Below the pieces are notes generated by a model. That model had not been told where the DNA came from. It did not search any database and was given only the letters and a program-made list of their open reading frames with translations. 64,000 nt of DNA, taken from assembly GCA_945883565.1 (NCBI GenBank), contig CAMCXO010000005.1, positions 62,001 to 126,000 of the forward strand. Reading direction: 5' to 3'. Shown one piece after another: positions 1 to 8,537 of this stretch. The position numbers and the translations under genes are program-made. Source of the stretch: Chryseobacterium gleum (GTDB lineage Bacteria; Bacteroidota; Bacteroidia; Flavobacteriales; Schleiferiaceae). Position 1 is the stretch's first letter. Every line of letters begins with the position of its first letter.

Positions 1-157
1 TACCAAATAGCAGATTTCTTGCTTCTACACCATTTCTGGCAAACTTTATATTATTAACAAAACCTAATTTTCTTAGTGCTCTTTCAAAATTCATTATATC
101 TACCTCATCGTCTTCTATTAAAAGAATATTTGGCAGGCTTTTAATGTTTGACATCAT
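1..157 (-). CDS. Response regulator receiver protein (5' part, cut by window edge)
   Basis: The first 52 codons of a CheY-like receiver domain are visible. They start with tandem ATG codons at 157 and 154 and read MMSNIKSLPNILLIEDDEVD at the N-terminus. The acidic LIEDDE stretch is the Mg-binding start of a REC domain; the phospho-acceptor aspartate would lie beyond the left edge. The gene overlaps the 3' end of the upstream histidine kinase gene by 17 nt, so the two are translationally coupled and the kinase is its probable partner. Whether an output domain follows cannot be seen; the sequence resembles stand-alone Rcp1-type regulators that often follow PAS kinases. Confidence 0.85.
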   Translation of the reverse strand, partial: MMSNIKSLPNILLIEDDEVDIMNFERALRKLGFVNNIKFARNGVEARNLLFG

Positions 158-2573
158 CTTTTCCTTTTTCAATTAGAGGCCAAGTAAAACTAAAACAACT
201 CCCCCGCCCCACATCCGATTTCAAATGAACTTCACCGCCTTTTTCGCTAACAATTTTTTTAATTAAAGCAAGGCCAATACCTGTTCCTCTTTGCTGATCT
301 TGATTATCCAAAGTTTGAAATAACTCGAAGATGCGACCATGAAACTCAGGAGAAATACCTGGTCCGTTATCACAAATCTCAATTGCAAAATATCCAAACT
401 TTGCTGCAGAATAACATTTAAGCTCTAGCACGAGAATTTCTTTATCACAATACTTAACTGAATTTCCTATCAAATTCGTTATTACCTGAATCAGAGGAAT
501 CTCCTCACTAATAATAACAGGCCAAGTTCCATAAAATGAAATATTCTTTTCTATAGGACAATACAAGGCATCCACCAATTCTTTAACTAGTTTCAATGTA
601 TCTATTTCCTTCAACTCATAACGCAACCTTCCAGCCCTTGAGAAACTAAGAATTCCATTAATTAACATTTCCATAAACTTAGCCCTTTCCACAATTTTAT
701 TTATATTATCAATGGAATGTACGCGACCCTCGGCTAAGTCTTCTATAACAAAATTTGCTAAATTATACATTGCCCTCACAGGCGCTTTCAAATCATGAGA
801 AACGACATAGGCAAAACGGTCTAATTCTTCGTTAATACTTTCTAATCGTGTTCGAATTTCTTTTTGTTCTGTAATATCTAAACTAATACCACGAATATGA
901 CCTCTTCTACTTTCAACATCTTCTACCTTTCGAAAAGTAGAAAGCAATTCAATTTTTTTTCCATTTTCTTGAATAAATGAGTGCTCAATTCGCTCGTCAA
1001 ACAAATGATCAACTGTTTCTAATTTAACAGCCAATTGTAGTTCATTATTAGGATCTAATTTATTCAAGAAATCTTGATAAATGATTAGCTCATTATCAAA
1101 TCCGAACATTAAACGCATTTGTGTTGAACATAAAAAGAGTCCTTTTCCGTTATAAATCCAAGAGCCCATTTTACCTAATTCCTGCGCTTTTATAAGCTGA
1201 TCACTTTTCTCTTCTAGCTCAAATTTGGCCATAACTTCTGTACTAATGTCTCTAATAAAAATAACTGTTCCTGTATGTAATGAATTTTCAACAACTGGAC
1301 TGAAAGAAACATCAAAAAAACGTTTTTCCTTATTTAGCCATCTATAGATTCGTTCTCGAACTGGCTTTCCTTCAAGCGCTACAGATAAGAAGCTTTCCCA
1401 AGCAGGTAGTTCATCTTCCGGAAAAGCCTCTCTAATATCTTGACCACTTTGGATATTTACACCATAAATTTTATTTAAATCCTTCAATGTTCTATCATTG
1501 GCAAATGTTACACGAAAATTGTTATCAATACTCCATAAATAATCTGGAATACTATTTAATATTGCCTTTAACCAAGCTTCACTTCTTTCTAATCTTTGTT
1601 GTTGATTCACTTCTGAACTCACATCTGATTGAAGAATGACGAATCCCTCCAAATCACCATTCTCATAAAAAATAGGGTCTATTGCCAGCTTAACCCAATA
1701 GGAGTTATACGCTCTTTTATATTTTAAAATAGTGCTGTTATAAGATTGTTTAGCATTCAACGCATTTAATACTTCATTTAATGCTTCAATAGAAGTTTCA
1801 GGACCTTGAAGAAAAAATTTATATGGAAGTCCGATTACTTCCTCGGCTAAATAATCGCTTTGAACTTCAAATCCCTTATTAACCCAGACTATTTCTTGAT
1901 TTGAGTTCAATAGCAAAACTGCATTTCCCGTTTTTTGTGCAACAATTGCCAATTTTCTCGCATTCTCTTCCGCTTCATACTGTTCAGTAATATCTGTCAA
2001 TGTACCCGCCAATCCTTGAATCCAGCCTTTATAATCTTTTATTGCTCTTGCCCTAACTTGAATACAACGTGTTTCACCTGTAATATTTTGGTAATGAAAT
2101 GTGGTTTCATAGGCCAACTTATTCCCTCGAACTACATCTGAAAATAAGTTAAAGAGTTTTTCTTTGTTTTCTTGGTTTAACCAATCTAGGGCACTCTTTC
2201 CTATGCTACTTTGAACATCAAATCCTGTAATTTTTGCCCAAGCCTTATTGAGATAAACCCATCGGCCCTCAATATCAGTTCTAAATACAACTTCATTAAT
2301 GTTGTCTACTACATTTTGAAGTTCGTCGCGAATAGTTTCAGTTTGTCGTTCACTTTCTTCTGCCCTTTGAAGCAAGCTTTCGTTTGCACTATAAAGCTCC
2401 TGTAAGCTTTTTTCAAGTACCCCTTCTAAATGTGTAAAATCTCGGTCAAACTCGAAGTAAGTTTCATCGATTACTTCAAGAAACTTCTGTAATCTATTAT
2501 CTTGATGAAGTTCTAAAGGCAAATATTTTTTTAACTGCCTTTGTAACAACCGATGTTTGAGCGCATTCAGCAT
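141..2573 (-). CDS. Multi-PAS sensor histidine kinase (cytosolic)
   Basis: An 810-residue kinase. A coiled-coil N-terminus (about 1-85) is followed by about four PAS/PAC modules (roughly 86-200, 205-325, 333-450 and 455-570), then HisKA with the H-box VVSHDLKAP (phospho-accepting His593) and a HATPase_c domain with N-box NLIGNSVKY and G-boxes DNGPGIS and GTGIGLALI. No signal peptide or membrane segment is visible, so it should sense a cytosolic or soluble signal. Its start codon overlaps the stop of the FIST gene by 7 nt, and its end overlaps the response regulator by 17 nt. The three genes form one operon in which the FIST protein is a likely signal input. The ligand is unknown. Confidence 0.93.
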   Translation of the reverse strand: MLNALKHRLLQRQLKKYLPLELHQDNRLQKFLEVIDETYFEFDRDFTHLEGVLEKSLQELYSANESLLQRAEESERQTETIRDELQNVVDNINEVVFRTDIEGRWVYLNKAWAKITGFDVQSSIGKSALDWLNQENKEKLFNLFSDVVRGNKLAYETTFHYQNITGETRCIQVRARAIKDYKGWIQGLAGTLTDITEQYEAEENARKLAIVAQKTGNAVLLLNSNQEIVWVNKGFEVQSDYLAEEVIGLPYKFFLQGPETSIEALNEVLNALNAKQSYNSTILKYKRAYNSYWVKLAIDPIFYENGDLEGFVILQSDVSSEVNQQQRLERSEAWLKAILNSIPDYLWSIDNNFRVTFANDRTLKDLNKIYGVNIQSGQDIREAFPEDELPAWESFLSVALEGKPVRERIYRWLNKEKRFFDVSFSPVVENSLHTGTVIFIRDISTEVMAKFELEEKSDQLIKAQELGKMGSWIYNGKGLFLCSTQMRLMFGFDNELIIYQDFLNKLDPNNELQLAVKLETVDHLFDERIEHSFIQENGKKIELLSTFRKVEDVESRRGHIRGISLDITEQKEIRTRLESINEELDRFAYVVSHDLKAPVRAMYNLANFVIEDLAEGRVHSIDNINKIVERAKFMEMLINGILSFSRAGRLRYELKEIDTLKLVKELVDALYCPIEKNISFYGTWPVIISEEIPLIQVITNLIGNSVKYCDKEILVLELKCYSAAKFGYFAIEICDNGPGISPEFHGRIFELFQTLDNQDQQRGTGIGLALIKKIVSEKGGEVHLKSDVGRGSCFSFTWPLIEKGKDDVKH

Positions 2574-3691
2574 TTTTCGCGAATGGTGGTGATGGTCATG
2601 GTTTGATTATGAAGTTCGCAAAATAAACCTTTCGAAAAAGGCGCTAATTCTCCGTAAGAGTAAAAACCAATGGAATTTTTAGCTTTAAGAATAGACTGAA
2701 CTGTTTCTACCTCTTCCTCAACCATTTGCTTTAAAACAAGCTTACGACCAACACAACTTACCATTAGACATATATCAGGTTCCTCATTAATTTGGCTCTG
2801 TGCAATTATTGCGGCTCCTTCAGCACCTTGAATGAGTCGGTTGTTATTGGCTTTCATTAATCGAACCCATGAACCCTGCGGAATATCGCCTGCAAAGGTT
2901 AAACTCTGTTGACTTTCATTAACTTGTAAAATAGTCCTCACCACCGATGGTGAATTAATGTGCGAGCGCATGCTAAGCGGAAAAAGAAGTCCAGAAGCCG
3001 GTAATTCAATGCTTCTTTCTCCCAAATAACTTTTGTAAAGCTTTAAAGCCGGTTCATTGTCTATTTCATAAACAACATTGCCTTCTGAATAGGTAACTCT
3101 GCGTTCAAGCCCAAATGAGTCCCATCCACCCTTAGATCCAAATCCGAATTCCCAATTTTCCCCATAAAAACCCAAAGCAGAAACAATGCCTAGTTGTGGA
3201 ATGCCCTCTGAATTTAATACCCAAGTTTTTTCAAACTTATTTCCATCTCCGGCTAATCCTCCAGTCACCGAAATAGAATTACCCAAGATTTTTCGAATAC
3301 CTTCTGCTAACTCGGTTCCATTTACTTGTAACCCTTCAGAAAGAACTAAAATATGTTTTAATTCTGGATTCCATAGGGATTTACCAATTAACTCGCCAAT
3401 TTCGGCCGACTTGCCTGAACTCATTGAATGGTAAGTTGCTTGAATTTTACCCACTTCTATTTTCACCGCCAATACCACTAAGCTGACATCTTTTACCTCA
3501 GATTCCGCTATTTCACCCGCAGTGCTGCAACCCAACCAAATGGCTGAAGGATACAAGCTGCGCCATGACTTACAAGTATTTTCCACCGTTTCAAGTGGCC
3601 AACTTGAAAATAACAGGAATAAACTGGGCTCAAAAGTCAATTCAGGAATCTGAATATCAGGTGTTTCAAAAATAAACGATTGTGTAAGCAT
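2567..3691 (-). CDS. FIST N/C domain signal-sensing protein
   Basis: A 374-residue soluble protein with FIST_N (about 20-215; SAIWLGCSTAGEI, VTGGLAGDG and LGFYGENWEFGFGSKGGWD) and FIST_C (about 220-360; SCVGRKLVL, FYSYGELAP and HNQTMTITTI). FIST domains are predicted small-ligand sensors, possibly for amino acids, that occur with signal-transduction proteins. Here the gene is first in an operon with a PAS histidine kinase and a receiver protein and overlaps the kinase start by 7 nt, which supports a sensor-kinase-regulator pathway. The start ATG at 3691 is the first in frame, 54 nt from a divergent gene. The ligand cannot be inferred. Confidence 0.9.
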   Translation of the reverse strand: MLTQSFIFETPDIQIPELTFEPSLFLLFSSWPLETVENTCKSWRSLYPSAIWLGCSTAGEIAESEVKDVSLVVLAVKIEVGKIQATYHSMSSGKSAEIGELIGKSLWNPELKHILVLSEGLQVNGTELAEGIRKILGNSISVTGGLAGDGNKFEKTWVLNSEGIPQLGIVSALGFYGENWEFGFGSKGGWDSFGLERRVTYSEGNVVYEIDNEPALKLYKSYLGERSIELPASGLLFPLSMRSHINSPSVVRTILQVNESQQSLTFAGDIPQGSWVRLMKANNNRLIQGAEGAAIIAQSQINEEPDICLMVSCVGRKLVLKQMVEEEVETVQSILKAKNSIGFYSYGELAPFSKGLFCELHNQTMTITTIREKC

Positions 3692-3745
3692 ACCATTTAG
3701 AATTATTTAAATCACTTGCCTAAATATGCATCCTATTTTTGTGAA

Positions 3746-4018
3746 ATGGAAGCACCCCGTTTGCCTTCTTTATTTAGGTCGAAAGGGCCTAAAAGTTTTG
3801 AATACCGTCCTCGTTATTACGACGCATTTGCCGAAAAACATCGACAATTGGCTGAACAATACTCAGAGTCAAATAAAGTAAGGCGCATAAAACCCGGAGA
3901 CCTACGAGGTAAGTGGGAACGCAATCGAACTTCGGGTATTTCGAAAAGTTCAATATCTCGTATTATTCTGATTTTGATGGTATTAATGGCTCTAGCTTGG
4001 TGGTTGATTTGGACTTAA
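3746..4018 (+). CDS. Small conserved C-terminally anchored membrane protein
   Basis: A 90-residue protein. I chose ATG 3746, giving the N-terminus MEAPRLPSLFRSKGPKSFEY, over an upstream TTG at 3716, because short Bacteroidota proteins of this kind typically open with a PRLPSLF...KxFxYxPRYYD motif. The body is basic and probably cytosolic. The last 25 residues form one hydrophobic segment (ISRIILILMVLMALAWWLIW), so it looks tail-anchored. It ends 1 nt before mutL and is probably the first gene of the mutL-rhomboid operon. The function is unknown to me; I rely on the motif and position only. Confidence 0.75.
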   Translation: MEAPRLPSLFRSKGPKSFEYRPRYYDAFAEKHRQLAEQYSESNKVRRIKPGDLRGKWERNRTSGISKSSISRIILILMVLMALAWWLIWT

Positions 4019-4019
4019 A

Positions 4020-5819
4020 ATGAATCAAACAGATTTAAGTGGCATAATTGAACTATTGCCTGAAAATGTTGCTAATCAAATTGCTGCTGGAGAAGTAGTT
4101 CAAAGACCTGCCTCTGTTGTGAAAGAATTACTTGAAAACTCAATAGATGCAGGCGCCAGCCAGCTTCACCTTATTGTAGAAGACGCTGGTAAAACCCTTA
4201 TTCAATTGGTTGACAACGGTATTGGCATGAATGGCCGAGATCTACAATTGGCTTTCGAACGTCATGCTACGTCCAAAATTAAGAAAACAGAAGATTTATT
4301 TGCGTTAACCACTATGGGTTTTAGGGGCGAAGCTCTAGCTTCAATAGCAGCAGTTTCTCAAGTAGAGGCTATTGCCAAAAGAGCATCGGATGAAATGGGA
4401 TGGAAGATTAGGGTTGAAGGCGGTAAACGTTTGGGAACAGAAATCTGTCAAGCTCAAAATGGTCTTAACATTGCTGTAAGAAATTTATTCTACAATATTC
4501 CAGCTAGGCGAAATTTCCTTAAATCCGATGCCATTGAGTATCGGCATATATGCGATGAATTCCAGCGAATAGCATTGGCGCACCCTTCTTTACAGTTTAA
4601 AATGACCCATAATGGAAGTCTTATTTACCTATTGCCCGAGTCAAACTTTAGAAAACGTGTAGTTGGAATTATGGGGCATGCTTTTGACCAACGGTTAGTG
4701 CCTGCCGAAGAAGTGACAAGTATGTTAAAAATTAGTGGTTTTGTTGGGAAACCTGAATTTGCAAAAAAACAAAGAGGTGAGCAATTTTTATTCGTAAACA
4801 ATCGCTACGTCAAAAGCCTTCACATACACCAAGCTATTCTTGTGGCTTATGATGGTTTACTAGCGGATGGAAAACAACCCGCTTATTTTTTAAAATTAGA
4901 AATCAATCCTAAACATATAGATATAAATATACATCCTACAAAAACAGAAATTAAGTTTGACGACGACAAATCGGTATTTACACTTGTACGAGTAGCGGTA
5001 AAGCACGCATTAGGCCAATTTAGCGTTTCGCCCAGTCTTGATTTTGATCGAGAGCCTGGAATGGATGTTATGCCTGATCCAAATAAACCTTTGCGAATTC
5101 CAACCATTCAAATTAATCCAAATTATAATCCATTTAATCAAAATCAAGGGCCTAATCCATTAGCTAAAAAAGCACAAAACTTTCAGAACCAACCTTCTTC
5201 CAGCGTTAATTGGCTTCAATTTGAAAAAAGTACAGAAAGTCAAGAAGATTCAAATTCCCTCCAATGGGTAAAACAAATTAGTAGCCATTTGTTGTTAAGT
5301 TTCATAAATCAAAGCCTTACTTGGATTCACTTTCCAAGAGCCCATCGCGAAATATTATATAGAAAATCAATTCGAAACGAGCAGAGAGGGGCCGCTGTTT
5401 CTCAACAATTGATTTTTCCGCTAAAACTTGAATTTGATCTTTCCAAACAGTTATTACTTCAACAAATTGCCCCTGATTTACGTTCTTTAGGATTCGACAT
5501 AGAGTTTGCTGAAAATTATGGCCCTCGACTTTTGGGATTGCCTTTTGGCTTGAATGAAAACATAGTGCTGGAAGCCTTAGAAGAAACTTTAGGATTATCG
5601 GAAATGGAACTAAAACCTGAGCGATCGAGAATTGTTGAATTGTGGTCGAAATCTTCGGCTCGAAAACAAAGTATTAAAGCCGGTAAATGGTTAAAAAACG
5701 AAGAAATAAACAGTTTAATGGAAGATCTTAACGATTTTGGCCATCCAGAATACACCTTCGATGGAAAAAAAATATGGGTTCAAACAGCTCCTGATGAAAT
5801 GCTTAAAAAAGAATTTTAA
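4020..5819 (+). CDS. mutL: DNA mismatch repair protein MutL
   Basis: A 599-residue GHKL ATPase that links MutS mismatch recognition to downstream repair. The N-terminal ATPase (about 10-340) has the expected motifs: ENSIDAGA (ATP/Mg), DNGIGM, RHATSKI and TMGFRGEALASIA. A variable linker (about 350-420) leads to the C-terminal dimerisation domain. In endonuclease-type MutL the latter carries DQHA(x)2E(x)4E. Here the aligned stretch (about residues 436-448) reads HFPRAHREILYRK, with the Asp, Gln, first His and the following Glu replaced, and no CPHGRP-like motif follows. The nicking activity may therefore be absent. It overlaps the following rhomboid gene by 1 nt. Confidence 0.95.
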   Translation: MNQTDLSGIIELLPENVANQIAAGEVVQRPASVVKELLENSIDAGASQLHLIVEDAGKTLIQLVDNGIGMNGRDLQLAFERHATSKIKKTEDLFALTTMGFRGEALASIAAVSQVEAIAKRASDEMGWKIRVEGGKRLGTEICQAQNGLNIAVRNLFYNIPARRNFLKSDAIEYRHICDEFQRIALAHPSLQFKMTHNGSLIYLLPESNFRKRVVGIMGHAFDQRLVPAEEVTSMLKISGFVGKPEFAKKQRGEQFLFVNNRYVKSLHIHQAILVAYDGLLADGKQPAYFLKLEINPKHIDINIHPTKTEIKFDDDKSVFTLVRVAVKHALGQFSVSPSLDFDREPGMDVMPDPNKPLRIPTIQINPNYNPFNQNQGPNPLAKKAQNFQNQPSSSVNWLQFEKSTESQEDSNSLQWVKQISSHLLLSFINQSLTWIHFPRAHREILYRKSIRNEQRGAAVSQQLIFPLKLEFDLSKQLLLQQIAPDLRSLGFDIEFAENYGPRLLGLPFGLNENIVLEALEETLGLSEMELKPERSRIVELWSKSSARKQSIKAGKWLKNEEINSLMEDLNDFGHPEYTFDGKKIWVQTAPDEMLKKEF

Positions 5820-6520
5820 TGAATTACAGACCAAACAGTTTTAGTGTTCTTCCGGAGGTCATTAAGAATTTATTGATTATTAATGGGCTTTTCTTTGTTG
5901 CCACACTAAGCCTCGGGCAAGCATTTGGCATAGATTTGAGTAAGATTTTGGGCTTGTATTTGCCTGGTAGCCCATTTTTCAAACCTTACCAACTTGTTAG
6001 CCATATGTTTATGCATGGCGGCTTTACCCATCTATTCTTTAACATGTTCGCTTTGTGGATGTTTGGTACTAGTTTAGAAAATTTCTGGGGTCCCAAAAAA
6101 TTTCTGATGTATTACATGATAACAGGACTCGGAGCTGCTTGCCTACATCTTGGAGTAAATTATTGGGAGGCCCTTCAACTTAAAGCAATTTTGACTGAAA
6201 GTCAAAACTATATCAGTCAAAGCGCGGCAGAATCGGCCTACAATCTAAAATACACCATTCCAACTGTTGGAGCTTCCGGAGCTGTTTTTGGCGTTCTATT
6301 GGCCTTTGGAATGACTTTTCCAAACCAAAGAATTTACCTCTATTTCGCTATACCTATTAAAGCCAAGTATTTTGTAATGGCATATGGCGCATTAGAACTT
6401 TATAACGGATTACAAAACGATCCAAGCAGTAATATCGCCCATTTTGCCCATTTGGGAGGTATGCTTTTTGGCTATTTGCTAATAAAACTTTGGGATAAAA
6501 AACACTACACTGGTTATTGA
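5819..6520 (+). CDS. Rhomboid family intramembrane serine protease (1)
   Basis: A 233-residue polytopic protein with about six membrane segments. Rhomboid hallmarks are visible: HMFMHGGFTHLFFNMFALW in the L1/TM2 region, the catalytic GASG loop (Ser153) and the catalytic histidine in HFAHLGG (His211), giving a Ser-His dyad. These proteases cleave membrane-anchored substrates within or near the bilayer. The ATG overlaps the mutL stop by 1 nt and the stop overlaps the next rhomboid gene, so it is translationally coupled on both sides. The substrate is unknown. Confidence 0.93.
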   Translation: MNYRPNSFSVLPEVIKNLLIINGLFFVATLSLGQAFGIDLSKILGLYLPGSPFFKPYQLVSHMFMHGGFTHLFFNMFALWMFGTSLENFWGPKKFLMYYMITGLGAACLHLGVNYWEALQLKAILTESQNYISQSAAESAYNLKYTIPTVGASGAVFGVLLAFGMTFPNQRIYLYFAIPIKAKYFVMAYGALELYNGLQNDPSSNIAHFAHLGGMLFGYLLIKLWDKKHYTGY

Positions 6521-7413
6521 TGTCAGATTTAGGTAACGAGCTGAAAAGTATTTATAGGGAAGGGGATGCACTAACTAAGCTTATTGCTTCACTGATAATT
6601 GTTTTCTTATTGGTTTTGTTCTTAAACATTTATAGTGCCCTTTTCAAAAACAATTTATACGATGCTATTCTTGGTTTATTCGTTCTGCCAAGTAATGCAA
6701 CGGAATTATTGATAAAACCTTGGACCCTTTTTAGCTACATGTTTATCCATCAAAACTTTTTACATATTCTCTTCAATCTACTTTATTTATATTTTGCAGG
6801 CAGGATATTTTCAGAATTTCTTGGCTCCGAAAAACTTATACATACATTTATAATTGGTGGTTTCGCTGGTGGAATTCTTTATGTTCTTAGCTACAATATC
6901 TTCCCACTATTTAATGATATCGTAAATACATCAAGCAACCGAGGTGCATCAGCTGGGGTAATGTCTATTCTCGTTGCATCGGCCACCATGGCACCTAATT
7001 TAAGAATTAAGCTTTTCATGTTATTCGATGTTAAATTATGGATTGTTGTTTTATTGCTTATAATTGTTGATTTGGCTTATTTACCTATAGAAAATGCAGG
7101 TGGTCATATTGCCCATTTGGGTGGCGCTATTTACGGCTATTTCATGGCTAGTTATTGGAAAAAAAATATGATAGATATTGGTGGATTTCTACCAAATTTA
7201 ATTTCGAATGTAAATAGCTTATTTACCCGAAGATCAAGCCTGAAAATTGTTCATAGGAAAAAACAAGCTACTCAAATGACAATAACACCAAAAAACAATA
7301 GATTAGAAAGCGAAAAAGAACTCGATAGAATTTTAGAGAAAATATCACAATCTGGATATGCAAGTTTAAATAAAGAAGAAAAAGATTTTTTATTTAGAAT
7401 GAGTAACAAATGA
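6520..7413 (+). CDS. Rhomboid family intramembrane serine protease (2)
   Basis: A 297-residue second rhomboid that is diverged from its neighbour. It has HQNFLHILFNLLYLYFAG, a catalytic GASAG loop (Ser144) and HIAHLGG (His199). After the last membrane segment there is a soluble C-terminal tail of about 80 residues (lysine- and glutamate-rich, 215-297) absent from rhomboid 1. I start it at ATG 6520, which overlaps the upstream TGA in a TGATG junction, rather than at TTG 6517. Its stop overlaps the EEP gene in an ATGA junction. Two tandem rhomboids with different tails suggest division of labour by substrate; that is inference. Confidence 0.92.
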   Translation: MSDLGNELKSIYREGDALTKLIASLIIVFLLVLFLNIYSALFKNNLYDAILGLFVLPSNATELLIKPWTLFSYMFIHQNFLHILFNLLYLYFAGRIFSEFLGSEKLIHTFIIGGFAGGILYVLSYNIFPLFNDIVNTSSNRGASAGVMSILVASATMAPNLRIKLFMLFDVKLWIVVLLLIIVDLAYLPIENAGGHIAHLGGAIYGYFMASYWKKNMIDIGGFLPNLISNVNSLFTRRSSLKIVHRKKQATQMTITPKNNRLESEKELDRILEKISQSGYASLNKEEKDFLFRMSNK

Positions 7414-8501
7414 AACCTCAAAAACCTAAATTAAATTGGCAAGGTAAAGTTATTTGGTACTCCAATTGGTTATTTACTACAATTCTCTTTTTAAGCTTCT
7501 CTGCCCAATACATTGACCCACGAGAAGGAATTTACTTAGCATTAATGGGGCTTAGCTTTCCAATATGGCTTTTGTTTAATTTGGCATTTATGACCTATTG
7601 GATGGTGAAAATTCGTGTGCATTTTTTATTATCATTTTTGGGCATCATTTTGGTTCTACCTCACATTAAATCTTTGTACAGACTTCAATCAAAACAAAAA
7701 GTAGAAAATGGTGATCGAAATATTAAAATAATGACATACAATGTCAGAATGTTTAATTCATATGAGTGGTTGAAAGAAACGAACATAACCGATAGCATTT
7801 TCAACCTTATAGAAATTATACAAGCGGATGTGCTTTGTATCCAAGAATTTCATGCAACTAAAAAAAATCAGCCTCGTATACAGTTTCCTTACTCCTATAT
7901 ACGCTATACCAATTCAAGCAAAAGTTATGGATTGGCTCTTTACAGTCGTTTTGAGATTATTGATACCGGTTTTGTTTCATATCCAGATTTTATTGATTTG
8001 GGAACAAATACAGGTTTCATGTGGGCAGATTTAATTATTGAGAAAGACACTGTCAGGATAGTGAATGTTCACCTAGCAAGTTTAAAACTTCAAAAATCTG
8101 ATTTTGACTTAGTTGAAGACCCAAAATTAGATGATTCTGAAACCCTCAAAAAATCGGTTAAAGCCATGGGGGGGAGAATTGGTAGCGCATTTGAAAAAAG
8201 AGGTTATCAACTTTTTTCGATCAAGAAAATACTGGAAAATAGTCCACACCCGATTATTTTATGTGGCGATTTTAACGACACCCATAGTTCTTATGCCTAT
8301 AAAACGGTTAAAAAGAGGTTAAACGATACTTATACAGAAGCTGGCAAAGGCTTCTCGGCAACTTACAGCGAATTTGCCTATCCTTTGCGAATAGATTATA
8401 TATTCACAGATGTCAAATTTCAGGTTATGAGTCACCATGCTTTAAGAAAACATTACAGCGATCACTTTCCTGTTATCGCTGAAATAAAAATGCCGGATTA
8501 A
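7410..8501 (+). CDS. Membrane-anchored endonuclease/exonuclease/phosphatase (EEP) family protein
   Basis: A 363-residue protein with three N-terminal membrane segments (about 12-90) followed by an EEP/DNase I-like fold. Metal and catalytic motifs are present: MTYNVRMF (first Asn), CIQEFH (Glu), GDFND (Asp/Asn) and the C-terminal YSDHFPV (Asp-His). The active domain probably faces the periplasm or the cytosolic side of the inner membrane. EEP proteins cleave phosphodiester bonds in nucleic acids or phospholipids, and the motifs do not separate these options. It is the last gene of the mutL-rhomboid operon and is followed at once by a strong terminator. Confidence 0.88.
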   Translation: MKPQKPKLNWQGKVIWYSNWLFTTILFLSFSAQYIDPREGIYLALMGLSFPIWLLFNLAFMTYWMVKIRVHFLLSFLGIILVLPHIKSLYRLQSKQKVENGDRNIKIMTYNVRMFNSYEWLKETNITDSIFNLIEIIQADVLCIQEFHATKKNQPRIQFPYSYIRYTNSSKSYGLALYSRFEIIDTGFVSYPDFIDLGTNTGFMWADLIIEKDTVRIVNVHLASLKLQKSDFDLVEDPKLDDSETLKKSVKAMGGRIGSAFEKRGYQLFSIKKILENSPHPIILCGDFNDTHSSYAYKTVKKRLNDTYTEAGKGFSATYSEFAYPLRIDYIFTDVKFQVMSHHALRKHYSDHFPVIAEIKMPD

Positions 8502-8518
8502 TTAAAATCCGGCATTTT
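8487..8518. terminator. Rho-independent terminator after the mutL-rhomboid-EEP operon
   Basis: A perfect 13-bp inverted repeat, AAAATGCCGGATT at 8487-8499 and its complement at 8506-8518, with a 6-nt loop. The A-rich and T-rich ends give a U-tract on either strand, so it can serve both the plus-strand operon and the convergent lipoprotein gene ending at 8538. The left arm overlaps the last codons of the EEP gene. Confidence 0.88.
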
Positions 8519-8537
8519 AAAAAGACGAGTATTCAAA

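Noticed and set aside
3734-3741. TATTTTTG as a promoter for the mutL operon
   Set aside because: The box matches TAnnTTTG but lies 4 nt before the chosen ATG 3746, so a start at +7 would fall inside the gene, and no -33 element is correctly spaced.
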